A stretch of DNA of 64,000 nucleotides from Hyphomicrobium_A sp963782555 (lineage in GTDB: Bacteria; Pseudomonadota; Alphaproteobacteria; Rhizobiales; Hyphomicrobiaceae). Made by a program: the position numbers and the translations under genes. The stretch covers positions 945,002 through 1,009,001 of the forward strand of contig CAWAKB010000001.1 in NCBI GenBank assembly GCA_963782555.1, read 5' to 3'. This document shows positions 61,601-64,000 of the stretch, one piece after another. Under the pieces are notes generated by a model. That model did no database searches. It was not told where the DNA came from and saw only the letters and a list, made by a program, of their open reading frames with translations. Within the stretch, counting starts at the first letter, position 1; every line of letters starts with the position of its first letter.

Positions 61601-61782
61601 ACCTCCTCGGGCGTCATCCCCGGCGCCTTCATGATGATCTTGACCTGAACCGCGGAGATGTCAGGAAAGGCGTCGATGGGCAGACGCAAGAACGCATAGG
61701 CGCCTGCGGCGGCAATCAATGCCGCGCAGAGGAGCACGAAAGCGCGTTGTGTCAGGGCGAACTCGACCAGCCGGCGCAGCAT
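58663..61782 (-). CDS. Heavy-metal RND efflux permease (CzcA/CusA family)
   Basis: 1039 residues with the HME-type N-terminus (ALTQRAFVLLCAALIAAAGA; LPIDAFPDISAVQVKIIMKA). The membrane proton-relay segment reads GGLAIAIGLIVDAAVVVVEN: it lacks the first Asp of the CzcA-type DFG-DGA motif and keeps only the VDAA part, closer to CusA. The metal is therefore uncertain (Cu/Ag or a divalent ion). It follows the adaptor gene by three bases and overlaps the DUF3240 gene by 25. No CzcC-type outer-membrane gene is present. Confidence 0.9.
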   Translation of the reverse strand: MLRRLVEFALTQRAFVLLCAALIAAAGAYAFLRLPIDAFPDISAVQVKIIMKAPGMTPEEVETRVITPIELELLGIPQQTVLRSAAKYAIADITLDFADGTDIYWARQQVAERLAGVINELPSNVSGGLAPISTPLSDVFMFTIEGGNLSLEERRSLLDWTIRPALRTIPGVADVNALGGLVRTFEVVPDSAALAAAGLGVADIKAAIAASNRNDGAGRLSDGEKALVVRAEGAIRTPGDLEQVVLKSEDGKVLRIRDVASVSIGSLTRYGAVTKDGTGEAVQGLVLSLRGADASAIVKGVRERLDSLKPSLPKGVTLETFYDRSDLIQRAVGTVKKALLEATVLVVLLLLAFLGSFRAALVVAVTLPMAALVTFLMMSLFGMSANLMSLGGLAIAIGLIVDAAVVVVENTVERLNHHSNDTRVPVLHQIYQAAAEVVTPVASGILIICLVFLPLLSLQGLEGKLFAPVALTIIFALSGSLLLSLTLIPVLSSLFLRGSAQKEPILMRVLTGGYRPLLRYCLAHPSPVYVVALVSAGAMIFAYLSVGKTFMPTMDEGSVIMQTTKLPSINLEQSVATDLLIQRTLQAKVPEVDHVIARVGSDELGLDPMSPNDTDAFLVLKPKDQWRVPDKTWLLQQLREAMAELPGIEFAFTQPIEMRTSEMLTGARGDLAVKIFGPDLKVLAALSGRIQAAIGNVEGASEVFTASDDTVDYLQIDMDRLTAGRTGLSVTRIEDELRALLEGTPAGVVAEPRRRTNIVIRGPETLRETPEIFIQSQLAAGDGGLIRIGDVAQLRRIVGAVKVDRENASRFAIVQAYVSGRDLVGFVEDAQKAVAAKVQLPPGYRLVWGGEFENQRRAAARLAIVVPIALGLIFLVLFATLRSLRQSVLILANVPFALVGGILALWVAGEYLSVPASVGFIALLGIAVLNGLVLVSHFNQLLDGGTPLAEVVMEGSLRRLRPVLMTASIAAFGLAPLLFASGPGSEIQKPLAIVVIGGLATSTALTLLLLPILFRRFGVAASSPQAELRSLSWTNPLAS

Positions 61783-61785
61783 CGA

Positions 61786-62847
61786 CTACTTCCCGCCAAT
61801 CATGTTCTCGAGCTGGGCGAGGCCCGAGACGGCGACTTTCTCGCCCGGAGCAAGGTCAGCCTCGATGGTCGCGCCGTGCAGCGTCTTGCCCTTCAGCTTC
61901 ACCGCCAGAACGGAGAAGCCGGCCCGAGTGCGCACGAACACGCTGGGCGTACCCCCGACCCACACCACCGACTGCGCGGGTACGGCGAGGCCCGCCACGG
62001 CGGCTTCGCGGTGGATGCTCAGCGTCACCATCTGCCCCATGACGAATCCCGCCGAGGCCGAGATGCTTCCGATCAGCATCGCCGAGCGCGTCTTCGGATC
62101 AAGCGTGTGACCGACGGAGAGGACCTTGCCTGCGATGCCGTTGCCCAACAGAATGCTGTCGCCGGGGCGAACCTTGCCCATCAAGGAGGCGGGAAGCTGC
62201 GCTTCGACCCAAAGCTCGTCGCTGGTGTCCAAGACAACCGCAGGCGCCATCGCCGCGATGGTCGCGCCGGGCGCGACGTTGGCCTCGACGATACGGCCGG
62301 CCCGCTGCGCCACCAGAGTATAGCTGCCGTCGGCATTGGTCTTGATGTTGCCGAGCGATACGAGCCGCTTGTGCTCCTCGACGACGGCGCGCAGTCCCAT
62401 TTCCTGCGCCTTGGTCTCGGCGGCGCGCGTAGGCGAAGCGATGTTCTTGTCGACAAGCGCGCGATAACGCTCCGCGACCGCGGTGGCAGCGTCGAGATTG
62501 GCCTCGGCCTGACGCAGCTGCGACAAGGTCTCGACGAGCTCACGGCTCGCGATGGTCATGAGGGGCTGACCCTTCTCGACCATCTGGCCCGGCAGCACGT
62601 CGACCGCGACCACGGTGCCTGCGAACGGCGCCGGCACAGCGATGCGGCTGTTCATCGGCGGGATGATCGTCCCGGGCAGCAGCGCGATGGCCTCGTCCGT
62701 TGCCGGACGCACCTCCTGAAGCTTGATCTGGAGGCCGTTGAGTTGCGCCTGGCTGACGGCGATTTCCGCGGCATACGCCGGCAGCGGCACCAATCCCAGG
62801 GGGGCGAGCGCCAGCACAGTCATGAGAACCCTGCTTAAATACACCAT
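61786..62847 (-). CDS. Heavy-metal RND periplasmic adaptor (CzcB-like)
   Basis: 353 residues. A signal peptide (VLMTVLALAPLGLVPLPAYA) is followed by a short barrel/lipoyl adaptor: SRIAVPAPFAGTVVAVDVLP and YTLVAQRAGRIVEANVAPGA are the two lipoyl halves around a helical hairpin, and PAQSVVWVGGTPSVFVRTRA the membrane-proximal part. A strong GGAGG precedes ATG 62847. It is the first gene of the adaptor-permease-DUF3240 operon. No N-terminal His-rich metal-binding segment of the classic CzcB type is present. Confidence 0.88.
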   Translation of the reverse strand: MVYLSRVLMTVLALAPLGLVPLPAYAAEIAVSQAQLNGLQIKLQEVRPATDEAIALLPGTIIPPMNSRIAVPAPFAGTVVAVDVLPGQMVEKGQPLMTIASRELVETLSQLRQAEANLDAATAVAERYRALVDKNIASPTRAAETKAQEMGLRAVVEEHKRLVSLGNIKTNADGSYTLVAQRAGRIVEANVAPGATIAAMAPAVVLDTSDELWVEAQLPASLMGKVRPGDSILLGNGIAGKVLSVGHTLDPKTRSAMLIGSISASAGFVMGQMVTLSIHREAAVAGLAVPAQSVVWVGGTPSVFVRTRAGFSVLAVKLKGKTLHGATIEADLAPGEKVAVSGLAQLENMIGGK

Positions 62848-63448
62848 CCCTAACCTCCGGTGCGGCTACTATCAGTCGCTTGATTTTGCTCGCCTAGTCC
62901 GGTGAGATCGCGAACGGTCGAGCGAGTGCACAGCGACCGTTATTTCACGCCTATGGTCGAAGGCAGTGGAGCGCGTGTAGGCGGTCAATCGGAAAGATCG
63001 CAAGGACGGGTTCCGCTCGCACGGACTCGCCCTGATGCAACTCTATTCGCGCTGTATCTACACAAGGTGCGCATCCGGCGAACAACTTGAACCTCAATGT
63101 CGGCAAAGTGAGTACGGCAGTGAGAAAGCCCGAGAGCGCTGCGGCCGGCGTCAGCTACCACTTGAGGTTCGAAAACGCGGCGAGCATCTCTGGAGCTCTC
63201 GATCTTGAAGCTTGCTGCACTGATGCAAATCAGTGCGCAGAACAGCGCGCGCAGCTATGTTCGAGCTGGAAGAGATCCGTACCGTGCAGGATCTTCCGGA
63301 CGGTCGCGTCGAGGTGGCGGCGATCGATCCCGTTGCATCCATGCTGACAATCCGCAGCTCTCGGAGGCAGCCGCCCAAGACAGCGAGCAGCTCAAGCGCG
63401 GCTGCGGGGATAGGGGCGATAAGTCTGAAGCAAGCTAGGAAGGCGTAT
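62848..63448. other. Intergenic region between the metal pump operon and cytochrome b
   Basis: About 600 bases, divergent promoters expected. TTGAACCTCAA near 63087 and TTGAGGTTCGAA near 63160 form a loose inverted repeat about 65 bases apart. Short open frames here lack ribosome sites or family resemblance. No regulator gene for the metal pump is found. Confidence 0.5.
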
Positions 63449-63999
63449 ATGAACTCTGAGGTATACGTCGGGATCCGTTCGTGAGGATCTTCCACTGGGT
63501 CTTGGTCATCGCATTTACGGTTGCCTTCCTCACCGAGGAAGACACGCTTAACATTCACGTCTGGGCAGGATATGCAGTGGGCATCCTGATCATCGCGCGC
63601 GTGGTCTGGGGGTTTTTCGGACCGCCGCATGCGCGCTTCTCCGATTTCGTCTACAAGCCCGTCGCCGCGATTACCTACATCGGCGATGTATTACGCTTGC
63701 GCTCAGCACGCTACCTCGGACACAGCCCCGCCGGAGGAGCAATGATCATACTGCTCTTGGCGCTCCTGGCTGCGACGGTGGTGACTGGCCTCATTGTCTA
63801 CGGAGGCGAGCACCAGGGAGGACCGCTTGCGGGCATCGTCACTAGCCAACAAGCAGAAGCGCTTGAGGACCTGCATAACGTCCTCGCTAACGTGACGTTC
63901 GCCTTCGTGGTTGCGCACATCGCCGCCGTGGTGCTCGCGAGCTTTGCGCATCGCGAGAACCTGATCCGCTCGATGTTCACAGGGTACAAACGCTCATGA
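63449..63999 (+). CDS. Cytochrome b561-like membrane protein, frameshift near the start
   Basis: The family start, MNSEVYVWDP-FVRIFHW, is seen if one base is restored: ATG 63449 (AGGAAGG upstream) reads MNSEVYV, then the frame runs into a stop at once; the downstream frame from 63481 continues RIFHWVLVIAFTVAFLTEED and NIHVWAGYAVGILIIARVVW to a normal end. The loss is one base near 63470. His ligands for two haems lie in FHW, IHVW, DLHNV and VAHIAAV; four helices. Such proteins pass electrons from quinol to a cytochrome c. The last codons (ATGA, 63996) overlap the start of a following gene outside the window. Confidence 0.85.
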
Positions 64000-64000
64000 A

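Noticed and set aside
1..64000. CRISPR array, prophage or integrative-element attachment sites
   Set aside because: No regularly spaced direct repeats, cas genes, integrase, or phage structural genes were seen; only transposase remnants.

Overview
The window is high-GC DNA that reads as an alphaproteobacterium, most likely Hyphomicrobiales (Hyphomicrobium/Bradyrhizobium-like). Lineage clues are an ECF sigma/NrsF pair next to a bufferin-type operon, an HWE-family histidine kinase, DUF3309 mini-proteins and an IS1182-type transposase remnant. Genus is inference only.

Layout. 0-1.9 kb: end of a dTDP-L-rhamnose operon (rfbB end, rfbD, rfbA; rfbA carries two compensating frameshifts). 1.9-12.7 kb: two transglutaminase-like proteins, a circularly permuted ATP-grasp/alpha-E fusion and a DUF2126 domain, facing a zinc-ribbon metallopeptidase and a Mg2+-type P-ATPase; this is a conserved but poorly understood peptide-ligation/cleavage neighbourhood. 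12.7-15.6 kb: a TonB-dependent receptor (one frameshift) with a secreted partner protein. 16.1-18.5 kb: an M19 dipeptidase and a YiiX-like permuted papain protein. 18.8-20.8 kb: a lone NACHT-like NTPase. 20.8-25.3 kb: a MexEF-like RND pump.

25.6-29.8 kb is a complete bufferin-type RiPP locus: DoxX, NrsF anti-sigma and ECF sigma on one strand; divergently a six-cysteine BufA2-like precursor, a MNIO (DUF692) enzyme and its DUF2063 partner. 29.8-37.4 kb is an MdtABC-like RND system, followed by a GGDEF protein.

39.1-58.3 kb is accessory and scarred. It holds remnants of an amidohydrolase, a sensor kinase, an outer-membrane barrel, CheB, a DUF3309 gene and IS elements, between intact genes for flavocytochrome c sulfide dehydrogenase (fccAB), a Ca2+-type P-ATPase, a cupin, a DUF389 membrane protein, an OmpA-like protein, an MscS channel with a BON-like domain and several tiny membrane or secreted proteins. 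A 271-bp repeat carrying a 61-codon gene occurs in inverted orientation at both ends of a 5.5-kb segment.

58.3-62.8 kb: a heavy-metal RND pump (czcB-like, czcA-like, DUF3240) whose last gene has a 123-bp tandem duplication at its 3' end. The window closes with a cytochrome b561-like gene frameshifted near its start. The overall theme is envelope stress and metal handling: three RND systems (none with its own outer-membrane factor here), two P-ATPases and a metal-buffering RiPP. Four single-base indels in otherwise healthy genes mean sequencing error must be excluded before calling those genes dead.
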